Source: Methylococcaceae bacterium (GTDB lineage: Bacteria; Pseudomonadota; Gammaproteobacteria; Methylococcales; UBA1147). From it: a stretch of 16,248 bases of DNA. This document shows positions 7,711 to 15,713 of the stretch, one piece after another. The DNA lies in contig JAKEEL010000025.1 in assembly GCA_022616595.1 (NCBI GenBank), positions 1-16,248 on the forward strand, given 5' to 3'. Numbering within the stretch: the stretch's first letter is position 1; each line of letters begins with the position of its first letter. The translations under genes were made by a program, and so were the position numbers. The notes beneath the pieces are model-generated. The model was not told where the DNA came from. It saw nothing but the letters and a program-made list of their open reading frames with translations, and searched no databases.

Positions 7711-9933
7711 ATGAACATGAAGATTAGTCGCAATACATTCGATCAACAGTCCAGTGCGAGACGCGGATTTTGGGGAACTGGTTTGTTGTTCGCTCTTTTC
7801 ACGGTGTATGCATCGTTCGCGAACGCCGCCGGGTCGACTTTGAAATCGATCGAGTTTGCATCATTACCCGGAGATCAACTACAGTTTCAACTTGAGTTTG
7901 ACGGGGAGCCCGTCGAACCGAAAGTGTTTCAGACCGACAATCCGGCCCGTATTTCCATGGATTTTATGGGGGTCTCGAATGGATTGAAGAAAAAGATGAT
8001 TCCGGTTAATGAGGGCGTTGCCAGCGGGATCCACGCGGTTGAAGCATCCGGCAGGACCCGGGTCGTCATCAATCTGCTTGATCTCGTGCCTTATGATACG
8101 CGCATAGAGGGGAATAGCCTTTTCGTTACCCTCAGCAATGAAGGCCGGTCGGTCGCAGCGGCTCCTGTCAAGAGCCCCGGCAAGCCCGCTTTTGCGAGTG
8201 TTGCGGCCAAAGCAGCCGAGCTTCCTCCGCAGACCATCCGCAATATCGATTTCAGACGCGGCGCTGGCGGTGAAGGCCGTATTTTGATTTCGCTGAATGA
8301 TCCCAATACTGTCGTTGACATGCAGGAGCAGGGTGGAAAGGTCGTCCTGCGTTTCATCAATACGGGCATCACCGGGGATTTGGCCAAGTCGCTCGATGTG
8401 ACTGATTTTGCGACCCCGATCCGCCGTATCGATACACGGCGGGACGGAAGCAGCACGACGATGGTCGTGACTCCATTGACCTCGGACTACGATTATTCTT
8501 CCTATCAGACCGAGGGTTTGTTAACGGTTGAATTTCGTCCGTTGACGCCGGCCGAAAAGGAAATTGCGAAGAAGAAGAAATTCGAATTCTCGGGACAGCG
8601 TTTATCCTTGAATTTTCAGGATATCGAGGTACGTTCGGTCCTGCAGATCCTGGCCGATTTTACCAACTTGAATATTGTCGCCAGCGATACCGTAGGCGGT
8701 AACATTACTTTGCGCTTGAATGATGTCCCCTGGGATCAGGCGATGGATATCATTTTGAAGTCGAAGGGTCTGGCCAAGCGTCAAACCGGCAATGTGATTC
8801 TGGTCGGTCCGATACCCGAAATCAACAAACTCGAGAAAGAGGAACTCGAGGCGTACGCGGTCAAGGAAAAACTGGAGCCCTTGAAAACCGAAATCATTCA
8901 GATCAAATATGCGAAGGCCGCGGATATTCAGAAGGTACTGATGGGCGTGCAGGAAACCGAGGAAGCCCAGCCAACCCAGGGTACGGAGGAATATATCCCG
9001 CCCCGTTCGCCCAATACCCTGACCTTTCCCGAGACCAATCTTGGGGCCAGTACCGTTGGCGACACCAATCAGGGTTCGATTTTATCGGAGCGCGGGACGG
9101 TGAATATCGACGACCGGACGAATGTGTTGATCGTCAAAGACACCCCGCAAAATCTTGAAGCCGTCAGAACGCTGGTCAATCAGCTGGACAAAGCCGTACA
9201 GCAGGTCATGATCGAATCGAGGGTCGTCATCGCAAACGACAACTTTTCCAGGGAACTGGGTGTTCGTCTGGAAGCCGCGGGACAGAACGGCGACCCGAAT
9301 ACCGGCAGCGGATTTCAGGCCGGCGGCGTGCTGGGGAACGTGGGAGAAAACCTTATCACGGACCTTGCGGTTGGCGCCGCGACCGGAGGTTTGGGGGTGG
9401 TCCTGTTCAAGGCCAGCGAGTTCTTGCTGAGATTGGAATTGACCGCCGCGCAGGCTGAAAACCTGCTGACCATCGTATCGAACCCGAAGCTCGTGACCAC
9501 GGACCAGAATACCGCCAGCATCGAACAGGGTGTCGAAATACCATTTCAAACTCAAAGCTCCCTGGGCGGCACCAATACCCAGTTCAAAAAGGCGGTGTTG
9601 AAGCTGGAGGTGACCCCGCATATTACACCGGATGATGTGATCCTAATGGACGTATTGGTGCAAAATGACACTGCGGGAACGGAAACCCCCGGCGGTTTGG
9701 CAATTGACCGGCGCGCAATCGAAACCAGTGTTCAGGTTGAAAGCGGCGAAACTGTTGTCCTCGGTGGAGTCTATATCGGCGAGACCCGGAATGACGTCGA
9801 CAGCGTCCCGTTTTTCGGAGAATTGCCGGGGATCGGGTGGCTGTTCCGCAGGACCAATGTCGAAGATAACAAAAGGGAATTGTTGATTTTCATAACGCCT
9901 AGAATTCTCAAGGAGAGCATTAAAGCGATCTGA
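7711..9933 (+). CDS. pilQ: Type IV pilus secretin PilQ
   Basis: Outer-membrane secretin through which the pilus passes; 740 residues, normal for PilQ. A signal peptide (about 1-40, ending FANAAG) precedes two AMIN domains (about 43-145 and 172-285) that anchor it to peptidoglycan. Next come an STN/N0 domain (about 289-368), an N1 secretin_N domain (about 392-497, ending VRTLVNQLDK, with an inserted Gln/Glu/Thr/Pro-rich loop) and the secretin core (about 505-740). The core carries the signature GELPGIGWLFR (703-713) and ends LLIFITPRIL. The gene starts 3 bases after the pilP stop with a GGTGAG site overlapping that stop. It is the last gene of the operon, and a strong terminator follows. No frameshift or missing domain was seen. 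Confidence 0.97.
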   Translation: MNMKISRNTFDQQSSARRGFWGTGLLFALFTVYASFANAAGSTLKSIEFASLPGDQLQFQLEFDGEPVEPKVFQTDNPARISMDFMGVSNGLKKKMIPVNEGVASGIHAVEASGRTRVVINLLDLVPYDTRIEGNSLFVTLSNEGRSVAAAPVKSPGKPAFASVAAKAAELPPQTIRNIDFRRGAGGEGRILISLNDPNTVVDMQEQGGKVVLRFINTGITGDLAKSLDVTDFATPIRRIDTRRDGSSTTMVVTPLTSDYDYSSYQTEGLLTVEFRPLTPAEKEIAKKKKFEFSGQRLSLNFQDIEVRSVLQILADFTNLNIVASDTVGGNITLRLNDVPWDQAMDIILKSKGLAKRQTGNVILVGPIPEINKLEKEELEAYAVKEKLEPLKTEIIQIKYAKAADIQKVLMGVQETEEAQPTQGTEEYIPPRSPNTLTFPETNLGASTVGDTNQGSILSERGTVNIDDRTNVLIVKDTPQNLEAVRTLVNQLDKAVQQVMIESRVVIANDNFSRELGVRLEAAGQNGDPNTGSGFQAGGVLGNVGENLITDLAVGAATGGLGVVLFKASEFLLRLELTAAQAENLLTIVSNPKLVTTDQNTASIEQGVEIPFQTQSSLGGTNTQFKKAVLKLEVTPHITPDDVILMDVLVQNDTAGTETPGGLAIDRRAIETSVQVESGETVVLGGVYIGETRNDVDSVPFFGELPGIGWLFRRTNVEDNKRELLIFITPRILKESIKAI

Positions 9934-9952
9934 TGATCGGTCTTTTCGTTGT

Positions 9953-9980
9953 AAAGAGCGGGGCAATGCCCCGCTTTTTT
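9953..9980 (+). terminator. Intrinsic terminator of pilMNOPQ
   Basis: AGCGGGGC (9957-9964), loop AAT, GCCCCGCT (9968-9975) form a perfect 8-bp GC-rich stem followed by a run of six T (9975-9980). A-residues before the stem (9953-9955) could pair with the T-run and give some activity in the other direction. It lies 20 bases after the pilQ stop. Confidence 0.93.
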
Positions 9981-10078
9981 ATTCTGAAAAGGCTAATGGA
10001 TCATTCCGACGGCCGTTGCTTGCCGGGAACTCCGTAATCGCGCGGGATTGTTGGAGGGACTCTGATCAATCCGGTTCA

Positions 10079-10087
10079 TGTTAGAAT
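10079..10087 (+). promoter_or_regulatory. Candidate extended -10 promoter for aroK-aroB-damX-hemE
   Basis: TGT-TAGAAT combines a TGn extension with a -10 hexamer matching five of six consensus bases, 30 bases before the aroK ATG. No clear -35 lies at 16-18 bases upstream, which is acceptable for extended -10 promoters. It sits between the pilQ terminator and aroK, where a new promoter is expected. Confidence 0.4.
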
Positions 10088-10117
10088 CACCGGGGTTTTC
10101 TGTTTGCTGTTAGATCC

Positions 10118-10642
10118 ATGAGGGGTTCCAGGAATATTTACTTGATCGGACCGATGGGCGCTGGTAAAACCACCATAGGCCGGCAACTCGCCCGCCAGCT
10201 CGAACTCGATTTTTACGATAGCGACTGGGAAATCGAATCGAGGACCGGCGTGAACATCCCGATGATTTTTGAATACGAAGGCGAAGACGGTTTTCGCAGA
10301 CGGGAACGCGCCGTGCTTGCAGAATTAACCCGTTTGTCGCCGATTGTGCTCGCAACCGGCGGCGGAGCGATACTGGCCCCTGAAAACAGACAGCGTCTGA
10401 GCGAAAATGGATTCGTTGTTTACTTACGTTGTTCCGTGACTCGTCAAATGGACCGCACCATGCGGGATGCCAACCGGCCGCTCCTGAATCCGGAACAACC
10501 GCGGGACAGCCTTGAAAGCCTGATGAAAGTCCGTGGTCCGCTCTATCAATCATGTTCCGACATCATCGTCGATACCGGCAGCCTTTCCACGCGGATGGTC
10601 ATCAAACGAATTGTCGAAGGTTTTCAATCTCCTCAATTTTAA
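10118..10642 (+). CDS. aroK: Shikimate kinase
   Basis: Phosphorylates shikimate to shikimate-3-phosphate with ATP, step five of aromatic amino acid biosynthesis, in the cytoplasm. The 174 residues are typical. The P-loop is GPMGAGKT (11-18). The DSDWEIESRTG block (34-44) supplies the Mg/shikimate-binding Asp, the EYEGEDGFRRRE helix follows, and ATGGGAIL is the shikimate-binding glycine loop. The LID region RPLL is present. The ATG at 10118 has a weak Shine-Dalgarno but gives the standard N-terminus. aroB follows after 10 bases; this pairing directly downstream of pilQ is conserved in Gammaproteobacteria, so both genes are probably transcribed from the promoter region at 10079-10087. Confidence 0.97.
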   Translation: MRGSRNIYLIGPMGAGKTTIGRQLARQLELDFYDSDWEIESRTGVNIPMIFEYEGEDGFRRRERAVLAELTRLSPIVLATGGGAILAPENRQRLSENGFVVYLRCSVTRQMDRTMRDANRPLLNPEQPRDSLESLMKVRGPLYQSCSDIIVDTGSLSTRMVIKRIVEGFQSPQF

Positions 10643-10652
10643 AACGCAGTCG

Positions 10653-11738
10653 ATGCAACAAACTCTTGAAGTTGATCTGGGTGAGCGAAGCTATCCGATC
10701 CATATCGGCCCGGATTTGCTCGAACAAAGCGATTTGCTGAGCAAGCATCTGCGTTCCAGTCAGGTTATGGTGGTGACCAATGTCAACGTCGGGCCGCTGT
10801 ACCTCGACACGGTCACTCGGAAGCTCAGGGAATTCAAGTTGGAAACGCTGGTGCTGCCGGATGGAGAACAAACTAAAAACCTGGAGACTGTCGAGATAAT
10901 ATTCGATGCCTTGATGCAGCACCGCTTCAGCCGAAATTCGACTCTGGTCGCGTTGGGCGGTGGCGTGATCGGGGATATTGTCGGATTCGCCGCTGCGTGT
11001 TTTCAGAGAGGGATCCATTTCATACAAATCCCGACGACTCTCCTGGCTCAGGTCGATTCCTCGGTCGGCGGGAAAACCGGCGTCAATCACCCGCGTGGCA
11101 AGAATATGATCGGCGCGTTTTATCAGCCGGACTGTGTGATTATCGACACAAGCGTATTGCGGACTCTGGAAAACCGAGAGTTATCCGCGGGTCTGGCGGA
11201 AGTGGTGAAATACGGCTTGATCCGGGACCCGGAATTTTTTGAATGGCTGGAAGCCAATATAGAATTACTGATACAAAGAAATCACGATGCCTTGGCTTTC
11301 GCGATAAAACGTTCGTGCGCGAATAAAGCACGGGTGGTTTCCGAAGATGAAAGGGAGTCGGGCCTTCGCGCGATCCTGAATCTGGGTCATACCTTCGGCC
11401 ACGCAATCGAGACCGGCATCGGATATGGGCGCTATCTGCACGGTGAAGCGGTCGCGATCGGGATTTGTCAAGCCGCGCACTTGTCGCATCGTCTCGGGTG
11501 GTTGACTCGGGATGATGTTGACCGGATCATAGACTTGCTTCAGCGGGCCAAACTACCGGTGAATCCTCCGCTTGAAATGACTGCCGAGCGTTTTCTCGAA
11601 ATCATGTCGGTCGACAAAAAAAACGTCGACGGAAAAATCCGTTTAATCCTTCTCCGCGGCATCGGTAAGGCGGCGCTGCCTTGCACTGTAGATAGAGTCC
11701 AGCTGGAAACGACATTGAATGAATACGGTAGGAACTGA
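10653..11738 (+). CDS. aroB: 3-dehydroquinate synthase
   Basis: Converts DAHP to 3-dehydroquinate, step two of the shikimate pathway, using NAD+ and a divalent metal. From the ATG at 10653 it has 361 residues, matching the E. coli enzyme to within one. The reading frame is open further upstream to 10533 within aroK, but those 40 residues do not resemble the family, so the later start is chosen even though its Shine-Dalgarno is poor. NAD-binding GGGV starts at residue 102. D135 and K141 sit in DSSVGGKTGVNHPRGKNMIG. The metal-binding motif LGHTFGHAIE contains H246 and H250. The next gene starts inside its last codons (or 19 bases after its stop), indicating one transcript. Confidence 0.96.
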   Translation: MQQTLEVDLGERSYPIHIGPDLLEQSDLLSKHLRSSQVMVVTNVNVGPLYLDTVTRKLREFKLETLVLPDGEQTKNLETVEIIFDALMQHRFSRNSTLVALGGGVIGDIVGFAAACFQRGIHFIQIPTTLLAQVDSSVGGKTGVNHPRGKNMIGAFYQPDCVIIDTSVLRTLENRELSAGLAEVVKYGLIRDPEFFEWLEANIELLIQRNHDALAFAIKRSCANKARVVSEDERESGLRAILNLGHTFGHAIETGIGYGRYLHGEAVAIGICQAAHLSHRLGWLTRDDVDRIIDLLQRAKLPVNPPLEMTAERFLEIMSVDKKNVDGKIRLILLRGIGKAALPCTVDRVQLETTLNEYGRN

Positions 11739-13368
11739 CCTCGCGGCAAGGCATGCAATGCCTCGAAAACCTCCGGTCGGTAACGAAAAGCATGGCGCGT
11801 TACGGCCGCTTGTGAGTAATGAACGCTCGCAGAAATTTGATTTGTTGCTGCATCTGATATCCAATACCCGGGATGGAATTGTGATTTGTGGACCTGGAGG
11901 GATCGGAAAATCGACGATTCTCGATCTGGTCCATGTGGCCGGGGTTGAAAATTGGAGCGTTTGTCGAATCAATGCCACGAGTGCCACTCGATTCGAAGAC
12001 ATTCTGGACGCACTGGCCGGATCGATCTCTGCCGACACCGGAAGCGCGCCTCACAAGTCGGATAGCGACCATTTAACGGACATTCTGGACCGCTTCAAGC
12101 GCGACGATCGATTTCTGGTATTGCTGCTCGACGACGCAGGCCAAATGGCGCCGGGCATCGTCACCGCAGTTTGTCGGTTTGCAGACGCCAATTCCGCGCT
12201 GCGGCCGATCTTTACCATGACCGCGGACCTTCTTCAATTGACTCTGTCATCCGATCCGGCCGTTGCGAATTGCCAGGTCGTCGAGATCCCTCCGCTAACG
12301 GAAAACCAATGCGGCGAATTCCTGCAAAACCTTTCCGGAAAACCCGGTGCCCTGATATCCTTCAAGGCGATCAATCCCGCATTGATTCAGTACGTCTATC
12401 GAAAAAGTTATGGGGTTCCGGGGAATATTGTCGCAATACTGCCTGAGCTGTCCCGGGGGCAACTCGACAATAAGTCCCTAAGTTCATTGCCGATGGTGGC
12501 TATGGTTACTTTATTCGGCGCGATTTTGGTCGGGTATTGGCTATTGAAATCGTCCGATGAATCCGCGGTTCCGGAAAAGACTTCTTCCCTATCCGGTACT
12601 CGCTCAGGTCGAGAGGGAACTGCCGTTCAACTCGATGAGCATCCGCTACGGCTTCGGCAGGAATCGCCAACGCGGCCCGGCATCGATACAAATCGGCCGG
12701 CGGCGGCGATTCTCCGATCCGGATCGGAAAACGATCCGCTGCTTGACTCTTTACCAAACTCGACCGGGAAGACCTTGCCGGCCGCCCCCGATCCGGAAAG
12801 CGTTCTTTCAAGTCCTGCCGCGGAACTGAATCGACCCGAGCAGAGGCCGGCGCCCCCGTCGCCCCCCGAATCGGGTGATCAGGGCGCGGCTGTTACAGAC
12901 GTGTCGCAACCCGGTGAAAATACGGGTGCGTTAACGACCGAGGCCGATGAAGCTATGAACGCCGAGACGGAAGATTCTGTGATTGCGGAGATTGCAAAGA
13001 CCGAATCCGCAGTCGAAACCGAATCCAATCAAGCAATGGACGCTGAACCGCAGGATTTCATTGCCGGGATCCGGGGCCATCGATGGATTCGCGAACAGGA
13101 TCCCCGGCAATTCACATTGCAGCTTTTGGCGGTTACGAAGATCGAGGCCATGAAGCATTTCCTGGATTCGCATTCTCAACTCGATGGGTTGGCGATTTTT
13201 AAAACACAAAAAAGCGGGACGAATTGGTATGCGTTGATCACCGGCGCTTATCCTTCATTCAGTGAGGCCAAACAAGCAGCCGGCAAGTTGCCGGCCGGTT
13301 TCAAGAACGCCTGGCCGCGGAGTTTTAAGTCCGTGCATCAAGCGATGATCGATTCCGACTCCGAATAA
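11719..13368 (+). CDS. damX: DamX-like protein: AAA-type ATPase, membrane span and SPOR domain
   Basis: Predicted inner-membrane cell-division or envelope protein of 549 residues. The cytoplasmic N-terminal half is an ExeA-like AAA ATPase with Walker A GPGGIGKS (58-65) and Walker B LLLDD (135-139), where the second acidic residue is Asp rather than the usual Glu. A single span at about 257-279 (LPMVAMVTLFGAILVGYWLL) is followed by a long Pro/Glu/Ser-rich disordered linker (about 285-455). A C-terminal SPOR domain (about 463-540; QFTLQLLAVTKIEAMKHFL...WYALITGAYPS) binds denuded septal glycan in known relatives. E. coli DamX sits in the same place after aroB. No dam gene follows here. The ATG at 11719 overlaps aroB by 20 bases; an in-frame ATG at 11758 with AAGG at 11748-11751 is an equally plausible start. 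Confidence 0.85.
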   Translation: MNTVGTDLAARHAMPRKPPVGNEKHGALRPLVSNERSQKFDLLLHLISNTRDGIVICGPGGIGKSTILDLVHVAGVENWSVCRINATSATRFEDILDALAGSISADTGSAPHKSDSDHLTDILDRFKRDDRFLVLLLDDAGQMAPGIVTAVCRFADANSALRPIFTMTADLLQLTLSSDPAVANCQVVEIPPLTENQCGEFLQNLSGKPGALISFKAINPALIQYVYRKSYGVPGNIVAILPELSRGQLDNKSLSSLPMVAMVTLFGAILVGYWLLKSSDESAVPEKTSSLSGTRSGREGTAVQLDEHPLRLRQESPTRPGIDTNRPAAAILRSGSENDPLLDSLPNSTGKTLPAAPDPESVLSSPAAELNRPEQRPAPPSPPESGDQGAAVTDVSQPGENTGALTTEADEAMNAETEDSVIAEIAKTESAVETESNQAMDAEPQDFIAGIRGHRWIREQDPRQFTLQLLAVTKIEAMKHFLDSHSQLDGLAIFKTQKSGTNWYALITGAYPSFSEAKQAAGKLPAGFKNAWPRSFKSVHQAMIDSDSE

Positions 13369-13379
13369 TTCAGCAGTTC

Positions 13380-14447
13380 ATGACCGTAAACCAAGCATAT
13401 TGTTTAATCGACGCTTTGCTGCGCCGTCCGGTTCGGCGCACACCGGTCTGGATGATGCGGCAGGCGGGCCGCTATTTGCCGGAATATCGCCGGGTCCGGG
13501 AGAAAGCAGGCAGCTTCATGAATCTTTGTACCAATCCGGAACTGGCCTGTGAAGTTACGCTGCAGCCATTGCGCCGATACCGATTCGACGCGGCAATATT
13601 GTTCTCTGATATATTGACGGTTCCCGACGCGATGGGTTTGGGCCTTCATTTCGTTGAACAGGATGGACCGCATTTTGAACGGCCCTTGCAAAGTGCGGCC
13701 GACGTTCGGAAGCTGCCGATCCCGGATCCGGAAATTGAACTGCGTTATGTCATGGATGCGGTGCGTCTGATCAAGAATGGCCTGGAGGGAAGGGTACCGC
13801 TGATCGGATTTTCAGGCAGTCCCTGGACCCTCGCGACATATATGGTGGAAGGGGGGAGCAGTCGGGATTTTCAGAAAATCAAAGGGTTGATGTACAATGA
13901 TGCGCAGACAACCCATGTCCTGCTCGATAAACTCGCGCAGGCGGTCACCCGTTATCTGAACGCTCAGATCGCGGCCGGAGCTGACGCGATCATGCTCTTC
14001 GATACCTGGGGCGGTACATTGTCCGCGCTGGATTATCAAACTTTTTCGTTGTCCTACGCCCGCGCGGTTTACGAAGGTCTGAATCTGAACGCGGGCGGGG
14101 ACAATCCTGTGCCGGCTATTCTTTTCACGAAGGGCGGCGGGCAATGGCTGGAAAGCATGGCGGGCAGCGGTTTTTCGGCGCTGGGACTCGACTGGACGAC
14201 CGATCTGGCCGCTGCCAGGCTCCGGGTCGGCGATCGGGTCGCGCTCCAGGGCAATCTGGATCCGATGGTACTTCATGCCAAACCGGAAGTGATCCGGCGA
14301 AAGGTTCGATTCACCTTGGATCAATATGGGAGAGGTTCCGGCCATGTATTCAATCTGGGACACGGCATACTTCCAGACGTCGATCCCGACCAGGTTCAGG
14401 TCATGGTCGAGGCCGTGCATGAATTCAGCCCTGAAATTCAGGGCTGA
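13380..14447 (+). CDS. hemE: Uroporphyrinogen decarboxylase
   Basis: Removes four acetate carboxyls from uroporphyrinogen III to give coproporphyrinogen III in haem biosynthesis, in the cytoplasm. The 355 residues match the family. Motifs seen are WMMRQAGRYLPEYR (24-37, substrate-binding Arg residues), FSDILTVPDAMGLGL with catalytic D77, GFSGSPWTLATYMVEGGSS, and FNLGHGILPDVDPDQV near the end. The ATG at 13380 is 11 bases after the damX stop and has no strong Shine-Dalgarno, but it gives the family N-terminus. It is the last gene of the aroK-aroB-damX-hemE run. A perfect inverted repeat overlaps its final codons and stop. Confidence 0.97.
   Translation: MTVNQAYCLIDALLRRPVRRTPVWMMRQAGRYLPEYRRVREKAGSFMNLCTNPELACEVTLQPLRRYRFDAAILFSDILTVPDAMGLGLHFVEQDGPHFERPLQSAADVRKLPIPDPEIELRYVMDAVRLIKNGLEGRVPLIGFSGSPWTLATYMVEGGSSRDFQKIKGLMYNDAQTTHVLLDKLAQAVTRYLNAQIAAGADAIMLFDTWGGTLSALDYQTFSLSYARAVYEGLNLNAGGDNPVPAILFTKGGGQWLESMAGSGFSALGLDWTTDLAAARLRVGDRVALQGNLDPMVLHAKPEVIRRKVRFTLDQYGRGSGHVFNLGHGILPDVDPDQVQVMVEAVHEFSPEIQG
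14425..14447 (+). repeat. Perfect inverted repeat across the hemE stop codon
   Basis: Two 11-base arms, 14425-14435 and 14437-14447, are exact reverse complements around a single A. As RNA this gives a 10-bp stem with a 3-base loop whose 3' arm contains the hemE TGA. No T-run follows directly; the nearest is at 14496-14502. It may end or protect the hemE mRNA, or reduce read-through into the arsenic genes. It is a structure without a proven role. Confidence 0.6.
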
Positions 14448-14480
14448 TTGCCAGCATCGTGCGCCAGCCTTGGAGAGTTG

Positions 14481-14510
14481 TTGTAAACGCAATGATTTTT
14501 TTAATATTTT
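14481..14510 (+). promoter_or_regulatory. AT-rich patch, possible weak promoter for arsM
   Basis: The 147-base gap between hemE and arsM contains a stretch of T and A residues (14491-14511) unlike its surroundings. TTGTAA (14481-14486) with TATTTT (14505-14510) makes a poor sigma-70 pair at 18-base spacing. A TTGACA at 14543-14548 has no -10 partner. No clear ArsR operator was recognised. Confidence 0.2.
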
Positions 14511-14594
14511 ATGCGGAGCCGGTAGGTTTGGATTTTGCCTGATTGACATTTTCACAACTCCGTTTCAGAGAGCGGGGAGCGGCGAGGAATCGAA

Positions 14595-15713
14595 ATGAAC
14601 GTTGAAAACAGTGTGCTCGAACGGTATTCAAAAGGAGCGGAATCGGCGGAGCCATCGCTCTGTTGCGCGGTCGACTATGACAATGATCTGCTGCGTATAT
14701 TACCCGAGGAAGTGATCGAGAAAGATTACGGCTGCGGCGATCCTTCGCGCTACATCCGGGAAGGCGATCTGGTGCTGGATCTGGGCTCCGGCTCCGGAAA
14801 AATCTGTTATATCGCGGCCCAGTTGGTCGGCGAGCGGGGGGGCGTGATCGGAGTCGATATGAATGACGACATGCTTTCTCTGGCCCGCAGATACCAGTCC
14901 GAGATGGCGAAGAAGATCGGTTCCGATCGCGTGTCGTTTCGCAAAGCCTATATCCAGGACCTGAGGCTGGATCTCGAAGCCGTGGACCGTTACTTGTCGG
15001 ATCATCCGATCGGAAGTTCCGCACAGCTTGCCAGGTTCAATGCCTGGAAATCCGAGCGCAGATTACAATCTCCGCTGATCGCCGATAATTCGGTCGATTT
15101 GGTGGTATCGAACTGCGTGTTGAATCTGGTCGAAGAAGCCGACAAGCGCAGCCTCCTCGATGAAATATTCCGGGTCACCAAACCCGGCGGGCGCGTTGCG
15201 ATCGCGGATATCGTGAGCGACGAACCGGTACCCGGGCACCTGAAGGCCGACCCCCTGCTGTGGAGCGGATGCATTTCCGGCGCGATGCAGGAACAGTCTT
15301 TCGTGAATGCGTTTGTCGAGGCCGGTTTTCAGGGAGTCTGCATTGCAAAATGGGATGATTCCCCTTGGCGAACGATCGAGGGGATCGAATTTCGCTCCGT
15401 GACGGTCACCGCGTTCAAGGGGCAGGGCAGCGAGTGTCTGGATAAGGGACACGCGGTGATTTACCGCGGCCCCTTCTCGCAAATCCATGACGACGACGGG
15501 CACTACTACCCGCGCGCGGAACGGATCGCGGTTTGCGAGCGGACCTTTAACATGCTGATCGATCGGTATCCGGATGACTTTATCGGGATCAGTCCGGCGC
15601 TTGCGATGGAAGCCAAGACTTGGTGCGCGCCGGCCGGGACTACTCGTCCGGTCCTTGACACCAAAGGCGCAGCGCATCGCCAGAATGTTCCCGGTGGAAA
15701 TTGCTGTTGTTAG
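14595..15713 (+). CDS. arsM: Arsenite S-adenosylmethionine methyltransferase (arsenosugar-locus type)
   Basis: Predicted to methylate trivalent arsenic using SAM in the cytoplasm; 372 residues, the long form of the family. The SAM motif is VLDLGSGSGKICYIAA (60-75), followed by the acidic loop GVDMNDDM. The Cys residues that bind As(III) in characterised ArsM proteins have equivalents here: C47 in YGCGDP, C174 in VSNCVLNL and C226 in WSGCISGA. C23/C24 (LCC) and C71 are additional. The C-terminal part (FRSVTVTAFKG...AVIYRGP...DDDGH...ERIAVCERTF) is the extension seen in homologues next to arsenosugar genes, and the protein ends GGNCCC. ATG 14595 has GAGGA six bases upstream. The next gene overlaps its stop, suggesting a joint pathway. 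Substrate is inferred, not shown. Confidence 0.9.
   Translation: MNVENSVLERYSKGAESAEPSLCCAVDYDNDLLRILPEEVIEKDYGCGDPSRYIREGDLVLDLGSGSGKICYIAAQLVGERGGVIGVDMNDDMLSLARRYQSEMAKKIGSDRVSFRKAYIQDLRLDLEAVDRYLSDHPIGSSAQLARFNAWKSERRLQSPLIADNSVDLVVSNCVLNLVEEADKRSLLDEIFRVTKPGGRVAIADIVSDEPVPGHLKADPLLWSGCISGAMQEQSFVNAFVEAGFQGVCIAKWDDSPWRTIEGIEFRSVTVTAFKGQGSECLDKGHAVIYRGPFSQIHDDDGHYYPRAERIAVCERTFNMLIDRYPDDFIGISPALAMEAKTWCAPAGTTRPVLDTKGAAHRQNVPGGNCCC
15693..15698 (+). promoter_or_regulatory. Ribosome binding site for the TTG-started transferase
   Basis: GGTGGA lies inside the last codons of arsM, 8 bases before the TTG at 15707. It favours 15707 over the in-frame TTG at 15701, which would be too close. No in-frame ATG or GTG was found nearby upstream. 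Confidence 0.5.

Noticed and set aside
14543..14548. TTGACA as a -35 for arsM
   Set aside because: Sequence 16-18 bases downstream is GC-rich and purine-rich, with no -10 match.
13812..14555. Long - strand open frame (247 codons) opposite hemE
   Set aside because: hemE on + is an unmistakable, full-length enzyme. The opposite frame shows no family motif and is a by-product of codon use.
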